From: Sphingomonas sp. Leaf20
GTDB lineage: Bacteria > Pseudomonadota > Alphaproteobacteria > Sphingomonadales > Sphingomonadaceae
Assembly: GCF_001421535.1 (NCBI RefSeq)
Contig: NZ_LMKN01000001.1
Span: 620,001-684,000 of the forward strand
Direction of reading: 5' to 3'
Length of the DNA stretch: 64,000 nucleotides
A model generated the notes under the pieces. It ran no database searches. It had not been told where the DNA came from and saw only the letters and a program-made list of their open reading frames with translations. Below are positions 43,654-52,837 of this stretch, piece by piece (positions within the stretch are counted from its first letter, which is position 1; every line of letters starts with the position of its first letter). A program made the translations under genes and the position numbers.

Positions 43654-44538
43654 ATGCCCCCTACCCTGTATGCGATGCCAGACTCCTCGTTCGACCGCTT
43701 CGGCCAGACGCCGCCGATCAGCCCCGTGGTGATTTCGGTCCCGCATGCGGGACGCGAGTATCCGCCCGAGCTGGTGACGGCACTGCGCGTCCCGCTCTCG
43801 GCAGTCATGACGCTGGAGGATCGACGCATCGACGCCGTCGCGATCGCCGCACGACGCGATGAGACGATGATCGTCCAGACGCGCGCACGCGCCTGGATCG
43901 ACCTGAACCGAAGCGAGATGGAACGCGACCCGCGCGTCGACGAAGGCGCCGACCCGACCGCTCAGCCAAAGCCCTCCGCCAAGCTGCGTAGTGGGCTCGG
44001 CCTCGTACCGCGTCGCGCGAGTGCCGCCAGCGACCTGTGGCGGCGACGGTTCACCGACGCCGATATCGTTCGCCGGATCGAACAGGCTTACCGCCCCTAC
44101 CATGCCGCGGTCGGTGACGCGCTGGCCGCCGCGCACGCCAGGTTCGGGATCGCTGTGCTGCTCGACGTGCATTCCATGCCGCCGCTGTCGGCAAGCGGCA
44201 ACGGCGGCAACCCACCGCCCAGGGTGGTCATCGGCGACCGGTTCGGCCGAAGCACCGCGCCGCGGTTCGTAGCCCGGCTCCAGGCCGAAGCAGAGGATGC
44301 GCGCCTGCCGGTCGCGATCAACGCCCCCTATGCCGGCGGGCACATTCTGGAGCGCCACGGACGGCCGTCGACCGGGATCCATGCCCTGCAGCTCGAGTTC
44401 GATCGATCGCTCTATCTCGATCGGCAGTTCGATGGGCTTGGTACGGGTTTCGACCGGGTCGTGCACCTGCTGAAAGCGATGCTCGCGGCGCTGGGCGACG
44501 AGGCTCAGGCAACACCCAGGCTGGCGGCGGCGGAATAG
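43654..44538 (+). CDS. N-formylglutamate amidohydrolase
   Basis: Zinc-dependent hydrolase of the HutG-type family, about 294 residues. VVISVPHAGREYPPEL, then the DRRIDAVAIAAR segment, LLDVHSMPP and INAPYAGGHILERHGRP are family landmarks; the His and Glu residues in these likely bind the metal. It is expected to release glutamate from N-formylglutamate in histidine catabolism, but no other hut gene is nearby. The start may also be 43639 or 43675. Confidence 0.9.
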   Translation: MPPTLYAMPDSSFDRFGQTPPISPVVISVPHAGREYPPELVTALRVPLSAVMTLEDRRIDAVAIAARRDETMIVQTRARAWIDLNRSEMERDPRVDEGADPTAQPKPSAKLRSGLGLVPRRASAASDLWRRRFTDADIVRRIEQAYRPYHAAVGDALAAAHARFGIAVLLDVHSMPPLSASGNGGNPPPRVVIGDRFGRSTAPRFVARLQAEAEDARLPVAINAPYAGGHILERHGRPSTGIHALQLEFDRSLYLDRQFDGLGTGFDRVVHLLKAMLAALGDEAQATPRLAAAE

Positions 44539-44555
44539 GCCGGGGGCCGCAGACC

Positions 44556-44591
44556 AAAAAAAACCACCTCGCACATGGTAGCGCGAGGTGG
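44556..44591 (-). terminator. Intrinsic terminator of the small-RNA candidate
   Basis: Minus strand: CCACCTCGC, ten-base loop, GCGAGGTGG and eight T. It lies too far (about 165 bases) beyond the sapC stop to be that gene's primary terminator, which is at 44708-44754. Confidence 0.9.
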
Positions 44592-44664
44592 CCTAGGTTC
44601 AGGGAGGAGGTACGCTAGAAGCGTACCGTACGGCGCCGCGAAAGGGGGGGACACGATGCCGTAC
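44556..44664 (-). ncRNA. Candidate trans-acting small RNA with CCTCCTCCC motif
   Basis: About 109 bases between two intrinsic terminators on the minus strand. Folding by eye gives GTACGGC (44664-44658) paired with GCCGTAC (44634-44628), then a perfect hairpin GGTACGCT-TCT-AGCGTACC (44627-44609), then CCTCCTCCC (44610-44602), which is complementary to Shine-Dalgarno sequences, then the terminator hairpin. A weak promoter (TTGAAC at 44698, ATTTTA/TTTTAT around 44675) lies upstream. No protein frame is evident. Similar CCUCC-bearing small RNAs are known in other alphaproteobacteria (for example the CcsR RNAs of Rhodobacter). Confidence 0.6.
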
Positions 44665-44707
44665 AGGGATAAAATGGGTGAGCCTCGTTTTGGTTCAACC
44701 CTCCGCC

Positions 44708-44754
44708 CAAAAAAATCGATCGCAGCGGTAACCCCCGCCCCGCCGCGATCAATT
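44708..44754 (-). terminator. Intrinsic terminator after sapC
   Basis: ATTGATCGCGGCGG pairs (with G-T wobbles) with CCGCTGCGATCGAT and is followed by a T-run; it starts three bases after the sapC stop. Confidence 0.88.
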
Positions 44755-44756
44755 CG

Positions 44757-45527
44757 TCAGCCGTTGAGCTGTGGCTGGGGCGTCTTGCCGAGCTGCACCT
44801 GACGCGCGAAGATGTCGCGCATCAGCGACAGCGAGAACAGGTGTGCGTAGAGCAGCGGCAACATGCCGGACTTGCTGATCTTGCGCAGCGTGTCGCCGCG
44901 CAGGTCGATCAGCTTCTCTTCGTTGACCATCTGGAAGCCGCGATAGACGAAAGGCTGGTCGGCGCCGTCGGGCTGGATCGAGACCTCGCCGTCCATCAGC
45001 AGATCCATCTCGCGCAGCTCCTTCATGAAGTTCTGCGTGCGGGCACCAGCCTGTTCGAACGATTCGTTGAACGCGAGGATCGCCTTGGTGACTTCGGTCG
45101 GCTGGCCGTTCTCGAACAGCGCATCGCCCTCGTCGGATTCGCCCAGCGCGTCCGAGGTCGGATCGAAGCAGAGTGAGAGCTCCTGCGCGTCAGGGTGAAG
45201 GCGGGCGAGCATGTAGGGATAACGGCGCACATAAGCGGGCACGTAGAAGGTGTTCTCGGTCAGCTTGCCGTCATCGCCCATGAAGACGTTGACGCCCTCG
45301 TTCAGGCCCATCAGCGCGAGCGGGATCGCATCGTCGCCGACCGAGAAGACGATCGGCATGTGACGCTGGACCAGCGGGAATTCGTCGACGGTGATCGGCA
45401 CCGCATGCTGGCCGACGAGGAACGGTGCGCTGTCCTGCGGGCGAACCTTGTACTTGGCATGCGTATCGCTCGAAAGCGGCTCGAGGCCGTTGTAGAAAAG
45501 CGGAAGCTGGGCTGCGCTGGCCATCAT
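44757..45527 (-). CDS. SapC family protein
   Basis: A 256-residue SapC-like protein, named after a Campylobacter surface-layer gene cluster member and common in sphingomonads and other proteobacteria. Landmarks are LPLFYNGLEPLSSDTHAKYKV, VPITVDEFPLVQRHMPIVFS and YVPAYVRRYPYMLA. No signal peptide is seen. CTGGAGACCC precedes two adjacent Met codons. Function is not established. A terminator and the small-RNA candidate follow. Confidence 0.93.
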   Translation of the reverse strand: MMASAAQLPLFYNGLEPLSSDTHAKYKVRPQDSAPFLVGQHAVPITVDEFPLVQRHMPIVFSVGDDAIPLALMGLNEGVNVFMGDDGKLTENTFYVPAYVRRYPYMLARLHPDAQELSLCFDPTSDALGESDEGDALFENGQPTEVTKAILAFNESFEQAGARTQNFMKELREMDLLMDGEVSIQPDGADQPFVYRGFQMVNEEKLIDLRGDTLRKISKSGMLPLLYAHLFSLSLMRDIFARQVQLGKTPQPQLNG

Positions 45528-45588
45528 GGGTCTCCAGTAAGTCGTGAGAGAATCTTGCCGCCAGGACGCCGGCGATTGGCGCGAGGCT

Positions 45589-47037
45589 CTATGGTGTGAC
45601 GCGGGCGGGTGCAAGCGTGACAAGCTTGCCAGGGTTGAGCAACCCGTGCGGGTCGAACGCCGCCTTGACCGAGCGGAGGATCGACATCCGGGCCGGCGAC
45701 GAGAGACGTTCCAGCTCGCCCGTCTTCATCTGGCCGATGCCGTGCTCGGCCGAGATCGATCCGCCGACCGCGACGACCAGATCGTCGACGAAACGCGTCA
45801 CGACCGCCGCGTCCTCGCCGTACCATCGTGCGGGATCGGTGCCCTTTGGCGCGCGGACGTGGAAATGCACGTTGCCGTCACCGAGATGCCCGAAGCCGCT
45901 GGCGCGTGCCCCAGGGAATCGCGCCTCGCATGCGGCGGAGGCGTCGAGCATGAACCGCGGCATCGCGTCGACCGGGATCGAGATGTCGTGCTGTGTCGCC
46001 GGCCCCAGCGCGCGCTCCGCGGCCGACAGCGAATCGCGAATACGCCAGAACGCTGCTGCCTGCGCCTCACTGGCGGCGATCACCGCGTCCTCCGCCAGGC
46101 CAGCCTCGAGCGCGGAACCCAGAAGCCGCTCGAGAAGCGCGGCTGGCGACTCACCCTCCGTCGACGGCGCGGTTGCCTCCACCAGCACGTGCCACGCGTG
46201 ATCGCCGTCGAGCGGCGCGCGGGCCGCAGGATCATGCGCGATCGCGGCGGCAAGCGTCTCTGCCGGCAGGATTTCAAAGCTCTCGATCCGGTCGGTCGCC
46301 GCCTGCAGCCGGCGAAGCAGCCGCAACGCGACATCGGGCCCGCTGAGACCGATCCACGCGACGGCGCGGGCTGCGACTGCGGGCACCAGTCGCAGCGTGG
46401 CCGCGGTAATGATCGCGAGCGTGCCCTCGGATCCGATCAGCAACTGATCGATGTCATAGCCGCGATTGTCCTTCTTGAGGGCGGACAGGCCGTCATGCAC
46501 CGTGCCGTCGAGCAGCACGGCTTCGACACCGGCGACGAGCCCGCGCATCGTGCCGAACCGCAGGACCTGCGTCCCGCCCGCGTTGGTCGAGACGAGCCCG
46601 CCGATCGTCGCGCTGCCGCGTGCCCCCAGCGTCAGCGGGAAGCGCAGACCGTGATCGCGCGCCGTCATGTCGAGCGTATCGAGGATCACGCCGGCCTCCG
46701 CGATGGCGAGCCCGGCATCCGCATCGACCGCGCGGATCCGCGCCATGCGTCGCATCGAAAGCAGGAACGCTCCACCATCGGCAGGCGGCGTCGCGCCGCC
46801 GACCATCGACGTATTGCCCCCCTGCGGCACGAGTGGCACCCGGTGGTCGCGCGCGGCGGCGGCGATCGCGGCGACCTCCTCGGTCGAGCGCGGCGCCAGG
46901 ATCGCAGGCGCCGCGCCATGAAAACGCCCACGCCAGTCGACGAGCCAGGGCGCGATATCCGACGGATCGATTATAATCGACTTGTGGTCCAGCTGCCGTG
47001 ACAGCGCTTCGAGCATGTGGGACTGTGCGGGTGTCAT
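45589..47037 (-). CDS. FAD-linked oxidase (GlcD / D-2-hydroxyacid dehydrogenase type)
   Basis: A 482-residue flavoprotein of the VAO fold. The N-terminal FAD-binding PCMH domain has VPLVPQGGNTSMVGGATP and GARGSATIGGLVSTNAGG. The C-terminal oxidase domain has GHLGDGNVHFHVR and EHGIGQMKTGEL, which contribute to the metal and substrate site. Substrates in this family include D-2-hydroxyglutarate, D-lactate and glycolate; the sequence alone does not say which. Met47037 or Met47016 starts the protein. Confidence 0.92.
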   Translation of the reverse strand: MTPAQSHMLEALSRQLDHKSIIIDPSDIAPWLVDWRGRFHGAAPAILAPRSTEEVAAIAAAARDHRVPLVPQGGNTSMVGGATPPADGGAFLLSMRRMARIRAVDADAGLAIAEAGVILDTLDMTARDHGLRFPLTLGARGSATIGGLVSTNAGGTQVLRFGTMRGLVAGVEAVLLDGTVHDGLSALKKDNRGYDIDQLLIGSEGTLAIITAATLRLVPAVAARAVAWIGLSGPDVALRLLRRLQAATDRIESFEILPAETLAAAIAHDPAARAPLDGDHAWHVLVEATAPSTEGESPAALLERLLGSALEAGLAEDAVIAASEAQAAAFWRIRDSLSAAERALGPATQHDISIPVDAMPRFMLDASAACEARFPGARASGFGHLGDGNVHFHVRAPKGTDPARWYGEDAAVVTRFVDDLVVAVGGSISAEHGIGQMKTGELERLSSPARMSILRSVKAAFDPHGLLNPGKLVTLAPARVTP

Positions 47038-47102
47038 CGACGCGCGGCTAAACCCAATTCACCTCTCGTTCAACGCTACACCCTAACGCTTGCAAACGAC
47101 TC

Positions 47103-47594
47103 ATGGCCCACCCTCGATTTCACACCGCGGCATTGCTCCGCACCGCGCTGCTCGCCGTCGCCGCTCCGGCGAGCGTCGCGGCGTCGTCCGAACCCCGCGC
47201 CGGCGTCCTGCCGGTTGCCATGCAGACGTCGATCCATGAACGGATCATCATCCGCGTGCCGCGCATGCTCCGCCGCTCCCAGCCGCAACCCGGCCGCGTG
47301 CCGATGTCCGTGCCGCGGCGCTGGAAGGAGCATAAGGGGCCAAAATGCATCGTGGTCGGCGATGTTGCGGGCGCCGTGCTGCGTGACGAACAGGCCGTCG
47401 ACCTGCTGATGAACGACGGCCGCCGGTTGCGCGCGAAGCTCGATGGGGACTGCAGACCGCTCGATTACTATTCGGGTTTCTATCTGCGACCGGGCGAGGA
47501 TGGGCTGATCTGCCGCGATCGGGATGCCATCCGGATGCGGTCGGGCGGCAGTTGCGAGATCGACGATTTCAAGACGTTGACCCCCAAACGCTAG
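47103..47594 (+). CDS. Hypothetical exported protein
   Basis: A 163-residue protein with an N-terminal signal-like segment (RTALLAVAAPASVAAS, about residues 13-28), a basic Arg/Pro-rich middle and a C-terminal region with three Cys (CIVVG, GDCRPLDYY, GLICRDRD) and the end SCEIDDFKTLTPKR. Not recognised. It lies between the FAD oxidase and the helicase; the four Cys in a periplasmic protein suggest disulfides. Confidence 0.7.
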   Translation: MAHPRFHTAALLRTALLAVAAPASVAASSEPRAGVLPVAMQTSIHERIIIRVPRMLRRSQPQPGRVPMSVPRRWKEHKGPKCIVVGDVAGAVLRDEQAVDLLMNDGRRLRAKLDGDCRPLDYYSGFYLRPGEDGLICRDRDAIRMRSGGSCEIDDFKTLTPKR

Positions 47595-47719
47595 CTCACA
47601 CGCGAAAAATGCGCGTTTTCAGAAGTACACCAGCCGCTTTCCTTGACATTTTGCCGTAAATCCGCGAGCGGCGAAGCGCCTGAGGGAATATGCGCGCCCT
47701 CGCTTTCCCGGACATATAA

Positions 47720-49399
47720 ATGAGCTTTGCCGATCTCGGCCTTTCCGAAGAACTCCTGAAGGCGGTTACCGACGCCGGCTATACGGAGCCGACGCCGATC
47801 CAGGCCGGGGCGATCCCGTCGGTCCTGATGATGCGCGACATCATCGGCATCGCGCAGACGGGCACCGGCAAGACCGCGTCGTTCGTGCTGCCGATGATCG
47901 ACATTCTCGCGCATGGCCGCAGCCGCGCGCGGATGCCGCGATCGTTGATCCTCGAGCCCACGCGCGAGCTGGCGGCGCAGGTCGCGGAGAATTTCGAGAA
48001 ATACGGCGTGAATTCGCATCTCTCGATGGCGCTGCTGATCGGCGGCGTGTCGATGGGCGACCAGCTTGCCGCTCTCGAAAAGGGCGTCGACGTGCTGATC
48101 GCGACCCCCGGCCGGTTGATGGACCTGTTCGGCCGCGGCAAGATCATGCTCAACGGCTGCTCGTTGCTGGTGATCGACGAAGCCGACCGGATGCTCGACA
48201 TGGGGTTCATCCCCGACATCGAAGAGATCTGCACCAAGCTGCCCAAGTCGCGACAGACGCTGCTGTTCTCGGCGACGATGCCGCCCCCGATCAAGAAGCT
48301 CGCCGACAAGTTCCTGTCGAACCCGAAGACGATCGAGGTATCGCGTCCGGCCTCGACCAACCTCAACATCAAGCAGTATCTCGTCCCCGTCGCGAGCCAG
48401 ACGGCAAAGCGCGAGACGTTGCGCCGCATCCTCGCGCAGGACGAGGTCACCAACGCCATCATCTTCTGCAATCGCAAGACGACGGTCCGCGATCTGAACA
48501 AGGTGCTGAAACAGGCCGGCTACAAGTCCGGTGAGATCCATGGCGACATGGAACAGCCGCAGCGTCTCGCCGAACTGGAGCTGTTCAAGACGGGAGCGGT
48601 GACCGTGCTGGTCGCCTCCGACGTTGCTGCGCGTGGCCTCGACATCAAGGGCGTGTCGACGGTGTTCAACTATGACGCACCGTGGCACCCCGACGACTAT
48701 GTCCACCGGATCGGTCGCACGGGTCGCGCGGGTGCGACGGGCACCGCCTACACGTTCGTGGCACCCGATGATTCGGAGAACATCCAGAACATCGAGAAGC
48801 TGACCGGGCAGACGATCGAGCGGCTGAAGGTTACAGAGGCCCGCAGCGCTGTCGCTGACCCAGTCGCCGACACCGCCGATGAGAACGATCGGGCACCACG
48901 CCGCGAGCGGTCACGCTCGCGCCGCGTGCCACACGCCGACACGGTCGCGCATGCGGTCGAGGCCGAGGTCATCGCTGCAGCCGAAGCGGCCGCACCCGAG
49001 CCGGTCCCCGCGCCGGCCAAGCGCTCACGCTGGCAGCGGACGCCGATCGACGAACCGGTTCCCGCCGCACAGCCCGTCATGTCGCGTGAGCCGGCCCCGA
49101 CGCGGTCACAGCCCGTCGAACCGGTCGTGGCGGTCGCGCCAGATCGCGCCGACGACGTCCGCGAGGCGGTGCGCGCAGACACCATGCCGGTCGAGCGCGA
49201 TCCGGCCGTGACGCGTGATAGCCGGCGCGATCGCCCCGATCGCAAGCGCGGCGAACGCGGTCGCCCGGAGGCGGCCGCTTCGCCTGCCCGTCCCGCATCC
49301 CCCGCATATCAGAGCGAGCCTGCGCCGGACGCAATCAACAGCGCGTGGAACGGTCCTTTCCCGGACTTCCTCAACGCCGTGATCGGGGGACAGTCCTGA
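47720..49399 (+). CDS. DEAD-box ATP-dependent RNA helicase
   Basis: A 559-residue helicase of the RhlE/DbpA-like class. Q motif YTEPTPIQ (21-28), motif I AQTGTGKT (45-52), PTRELA, motif II DEAD (153-156) in LLVIDEADRMLDMGFIPDIE, motif III SAT, and motif VI HRIGRTGRAG. A long C-terminal tail (about 380-559) is Arg/Pro/Ala-rich and likely disordered, typical for RNA remodelling or degradosome-linked helicases. The stop overlaps the next start (TGATG). Confidence 0.95.
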   Translation: MSFADLGLSEELLKAVTDAGYTEPTPIQAGAIPSVLMMRDIIGIAQTGTGKTASFVLPMIDILAHGRSRARMPRSLILEPTRELAAQVAENFEKYGVNSHLSMALLIGGVSMGDQLAALEKGVDVLIATPGRLMDLFGRGKIMLNGCSLLVIDEADRMLDMGFIPDIEEICTKLPKSRQTLLFSATMPPPIKKLADKFLSNPKTIEVSRPASTNLNIKQYLVPVASQTAKRETLRRILAQDEVTNAIIFCNRKTTVRDLNKVLKQAGYKSGEIHGDMEQPQRLAELELFKTGAVTVLVASDVAARGLDIKGVSTVFNYDAPWHPDDYVHRIGRTGRAGATGTAYTFVAPDDSENIQNIEKLTGQTIERLKVTEARSAVADPVADTADENDRAPRRERSRSRRVPHADTVAHAVEAEVIAAAEAAAPEPVPAPAKRSRWQRTPIDEPVPAAQPVMSREPAPTRSQPVEPVVAVAPDRADDVREAVRADTMPVERDPAVTRDSRRDRPDRKRGERGRPEAAASPARPASPAYQSEPAPDAINSAWNGPFPDFLNAVIGGQS

Positions 49400-49923
49400 T
49401 GCGCCTTCGCCGTATCGCGATCCTGGCGCTGCTCGCCACCGCCGCTGCCGCGCCCGCCGCACCGCGTGCGAAGATCGTCGCCCCGCATGTCGCGACGACG
49501 AGCTTCGAAAGGCTGCCGACCCCGCTTCCGCTCCCGAACGACGAGAAGGCGGACGCGAACGCGCAGATCGCGGCGGCACGTATGCGCGCCGCCAAGGCAG
49601 GCAAGCGTCTGCTGATCGATCTCGGCGGCAACTGGTGCCTGGATTGCCGGCTGCTCGCAGGGACGATCGAGCTTCCCGAGATGAAGCGGTTCGTCGCGCG
49701 ACATTTCGTGGTCGTCACGGTCGACATCGGTCGGTTCGACAAGAATGGGCAGGTCGCGTCGGGCTACGGGATTCAGGGACGTCTCAAGGGCGTACCAGCC
49801 GTCCTGATCGTCGATCCGCGCACCAACCGCCTGCTGAACGCCGGCCACGAGACCGAACTCGCCGATGCGCGTTCGATGGGACCGCAAGCGCTCGCCGACT
49901 GGCTTGCGAAATGGGCAGCCTGA
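49399..49923 (+). CDS. Thioredoxin-like periplasmic protein
   Basis: A 174-residue protein with an N-terminal signal peptide (LALLATAAAAPAAP) and a thioredoxin-like domain containing the redox motif WCLDC (79-83) in LIDLGGNWCLDCRLLAGTI, followed by VVTVDIGRFDKNGQVASGYGIQG and GVPAVLIVDP (cis-Pro). The DUF255/DsbD-C-like spacing suggests a periplasmic disulfide reductase. Its ATG overlaps the helicase stop by one base. Confidence 0.88.
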   Translation: MRLRRIAILALLATAAAAPAAPRAKIVAPHVATTSFERLPTPLPLPNDEKADANAQIAAARMRAAKAGKRLLIDLGGNWCLDCRLLAGTIELPEMKRFVARHFVVVTVDIGRFDKNGQVASGYGIQGRLKGVPAVLIVDPRTNRLLNAGHETELADARSMGPQALADWLAKWAA

Positions 49924-49982
49924 TCCGCCTGCGCCGCGCCTGACAAGGCCGGCAGACGGATCAGCCCTGTCGTCGTTCGATG

Positions 49983-50600
49983 CTACGACGCTGCGGGGGT
50001 AATCAGGGCATCGTCAAGCGCGGCGGCGCGGAGATAGGCTGCGCGTCCGGTCAGCTTCGCCGCGTAACGGACGAAGCCATCGGTTTTCGGCAGCGACCCG
50101 AATTGCAGGCCCCAGATCACCTGCGATCCGACATAGACATCCGCTGCCGTAAACCGAGCGCCAGCGACATAGTCATGGGCCGAGACCCCGCTTTCGAGCG
50201 TCGTTATGGCGGCGTCGAAGCTGCCATAGCCGACCATCCGCTGCTGATCGTCGGTCGGGACGACCCCGAGCGAACGGTTGGTGATCGCGGCTTCGACCGG
50301 ACCCGCGGCGAAGAAAAGCCATCGGTAGTAATCGGCGCGCTCGTCATCGCGCGGGGCGAGATCCGCCCCCGGAAACGCGTCGGCGAGATACGCACAGATC
50401 GCCGCGCATTCGGTGATGACCTTGCCGTCATGCACGATGGCGGGCACCTTCCCCATCGGGTTGACCGACCGATAGGCCTCTGCCTTCATCGTCGACGCAT
50501 AGTCGAGCACCACCGCCTCATAGTCGGCGCCGACCTCCTCCAGCATCCAGCGGGCGATCCGACCGCGCGACATCGGGTTGGTATACAAGATCAGCGTCAT
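49983..50600 (-). CDS. Glutathione S-transferase family protein
   Basis: A 205-residue GST: N-terminal thioredoxin fold (LYTNPMSRGRIARWMLEEVGADYEAVVLDY; GKVPAIVHDGKVITECAAICAYLAD) and C-terminal helical domain. The substrate-binding Ser or Tyr near residue 11 fits the beta/zeta-like classes. No linked pathway is evident. Confidence 0.9.
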   Translation of the reverse strand: MTLILYTNPMSRGRIARWMLEEVGADYEAVVLDYASTMKAEAYRSVNPMGKVPAIVHDGKVITECAAICAYLADAFPGADLAPRDDERADYYRWLFFAAGPVEAAITNRSLGVVPTDDQQRMVGYGSFDAAITTLESGVSAHDYVAGARFTAADVYVGSQVIWGLQFGSLPKTDGFVRYAAKLTGRAAYLRAAALDDALITPAAS

Positions 50601-50724
50601 GACCGGCTCCCTTGGAACGTAACGCGAACATCACATGCCAAACACGAGGCGTCAAGCGTGACGCCCCGCGCGCATGATGGAAACCATTCCGGGGCCGGCT
50701 GCCCGCCCCTGTTCTCTCAGTCGA

Positions 50725-51594
50725 TCAGACCAGTGCCCGGCCGAACAGCGCGAGCATGCGTCCCCACGCCTTGTCCGCCTGGACCGGATCATAGACCTTG
50801 CTGTCCGGGGGGCACCAGCCATGCATCGTCCCGGCATAGACCTCGATCTCGGCGGGGCGCCTGGCGGTCGCGAAGGCCGTGCGCAGCGTATCCTTTTCGG
50901 TCGGTGCGCGGGCATCGTCGTTCGCGGCGATCGCGATCAGATACTGTGCCTGCGTTTTCGGGATTAGCAGATGCGGGCTGTCGGGCGTATCGGTGACGAA
51001 GCCGCCGCCGTGGAAGGTTGCCCCGGCGCGGATGCGGTTCGATACCGCCGCAGCGGTGCGCAGGACCATCGGCCCGCCCATGCAATAGCCCGTCGTTGCC
51101 ATTCCCCGCTTGCGATCGACCTGAGGCTGCGCGTCGATGAACGCGGCAAAGGCCTTGGCGTCGCGGACGGTTGCGTCGGGCGTGAGCGCCTCGCGGAACG
51201 GCGCGATGCGCGCGCGAACGGCCGGCTGGTCATACGACTCACCGGGAGCGAGGAACGGCGATCTGGTCGAGCGGTAGAACTGGTTGACGACGAGGACGGC
51301 GTAGCCCGACTGCGCGAGCCGGTCCGCCATCTGTCTGAAGGCAGGACGCAGCCCCATCACGTCGGGCCAGACGAGGACGCCCGGATGACGGCCGGTCGCG
51401 GGTGCGACGAAATAGGCGTCGGCCTTTCCGTCCGCCGTCGTGATGGTCACATCGCGCCCGGCGATTGCCGCGGCATTGGCAGGTGCAGGAAGCAGCATCG
51501 CCAGCCCTGCCGCACCGGTCATCGCACCGAATTGCCTGCGCGAAACGCCGGCGAGGAATATCGCGTTGTCGTCAGCGGTATGCTCGTCGCACAT
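50725..51594 (-). CDS. Dienelactone hydrolase family protein, Tat-exported
   Basis: A 289-residue alpha/beta hydrolase. Twin-arginine segment SRRQFGAMTGAAGLAML (residues 18-34) indicates Tat export. The catalytic triad is Cys171 in GYCMGG, the Asp in AANDDARAPTE, and His in GTMHGW. The Cys nucleophile is the dienelactone hydrolase type. Natural substrate unknown. Confidence 0.9.
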   Translation of the reverse strand: MCDEHTADDNAIFLAGVSRRQFGAMTGAAGLAMLLPAPANAAAIAGRDVTITTADGKADAYFVAPATGRHPGVLVWPDVMGLRPAFRQMADRLAQSGYAVLVVNQFYRSTRSPFLAPGESYDQPAVRARIAPFREALTPDATVRDAKAFAAFIDAQPQVDRKRGMATTGYCMGGPMVLRTAAAVSNRIRAGATFHGGGFVTDTPDSPHLLIPKTQAQYLIAIAANDDARAPTEKDTLRTAFATARRPAEIEVYAGTMHGWCPPDSKVYDPVQADKAWGRMLALFGRALV

Positions 51595-51627
51595 GGGCCT
51601 CTCCTGCCGATTTTGCGGCACGCTAGA

Positions 51628-52692
51628 CTAGTCGGCGCGCCACCACCACACACCATCGACGATTTCGCGGACCGCGCGCCGCTCCACCTCGAGGCGGCGC
51701 AGATGCGCCAATGCCTCGCCCGTCGCCATACCGAGCATGTCGGGGCCGATCGCGCGACGGAACAGCCGCGAGAAGCAATCCGTCGCACGCCGCGGCTCGG
51801 CCAGGAAGATGGCCAACTCGTCTAGGCGTTCGCGGTGTTCGCGGTCCATCGCATCGAGCCTGGTGTGAAGCCCGGTAAAGGGATCGCCGTGCCCCGGCAG
51901 GACGAGCAGGTCGTGCGGCAGCGTCTTCAGCTTGGCGATCGAGGCAAACCATTCGCCAAGCGGATCGGCCCCGGGTTCCGTGACGCCAAGCGATACGTTG
52001 GGGCTGATCCGCGGAAGGACCTGGTCGCCGGCGATCAGGATGCCGTCCGTCTCGTCGACAAGACAGGCATGCTCGACACTGTGCCCAGAGCCGGTGACGA
52101 TCTGCCACTGGCGATCACCGATCTCGAGGCGATCGCCGTCCTGAAGCCGGTCGTAGCTCAGCGGCAATTGCGTGATGATCCTGCGGAAGCCCGCCCAGCC
52201 CTTTGCCGCGGCATGCGCGATCTGCGCATCGTCCCACCCCGCGCCGCGCCAGAATGCCAGCATCTCGTCCGGCACCGCATCGCGCGCATCCGCCGCCAGC
52301 ATGCGCGCCGTAAGCCACTCGCCCCGGGTCATGACGAGCGGTGCCGCATGACGATCGCAGATCCAGCCGGCGAGGCCGATATGGTCGGGGTGAAAATGCG
52401 TTCCGATCAGGCGGGTAACGCGTACCCCGGACTTCGGGCCGGCGAACACGGCCGTCCAGGCATCGCGCGCTTCGGGCGTGTTCATCCCGGTATCGACCAG
52501 CGCATCGCCCTCGCCGTCCGCAAGCAGCCAGCAATTGACGTGGCGGAGCGGACCGGGGATCGTGAGGCGCACCCAGTCGATGCCGGGTGCGATCTGAAAC
52601 ACGTCGCCATGTCCAGGCTCGACCCCGCCCAAAGGATAGGTCAGCCCCTTGTGGCAGATCGGTGCGGGCATCGTGTCTGGAAGCGTTGCCAT
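51628..52692 (-). CDS. MBL-fold metallo-hydrolase
   Basis: A 354-residue metallo-beta-lactamase-fold protein with the metal motif HFHPDH at 99-104 (THFHPDHIGLAG) and VDTGMNTPEARDAW before it, plus GSGHSVEHACLVDE and LPGHGDPFTGLH downstream. The C-terminal extension (about 280-354) is helical and typical of the family found next to acyl-CoA metabolism genes. Substrate unknown. Confidence 0.9.
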   Translation of the reverse strand: MATLPDTMPAPICHKGLTYPLGGVEPGHGDVFQIAPGIDWVRLTIPGPLRHVNCWLLADGEGDALVDTGMNTPEARDAWTAVFAGPKSGVRVTRLIGTHFHPDHIGLAGWICDRHAAPLVMTRGEWLTARMLAADARDAVPDEMLAFWRGAGWDDAQIAHAAAKGWAGFRRIITQLPLSYDRLQDGDRLEIGDRQWQIVTGSGHSVEHACLVDETDGILIAGDQVLPRISPNVSLGVTEPGADPLGEWFASIAKLKTLPHDLLVLPGHGDPFTGLHTRLDAMDREHRERLDELAIFLAEPRRATDCFSRLFRRAIGPDMLGMATGEALAHLRRLEVERRAVREIVDGVWWWRAD

Positions 52693-52837
52693 GCGTTGCG
52701 GATAGCAACGGATCGCGGGCGGAGATAGTCCCCCACCAGCTTAACGCGGTCCGCGCATGCCGCCCCGCGTCACCCCCACGTCAGCGGCGCCGCACGCCTG
52801 CCGCACCGGGATGACGCGGGCATGCGCGTTGATCAGA

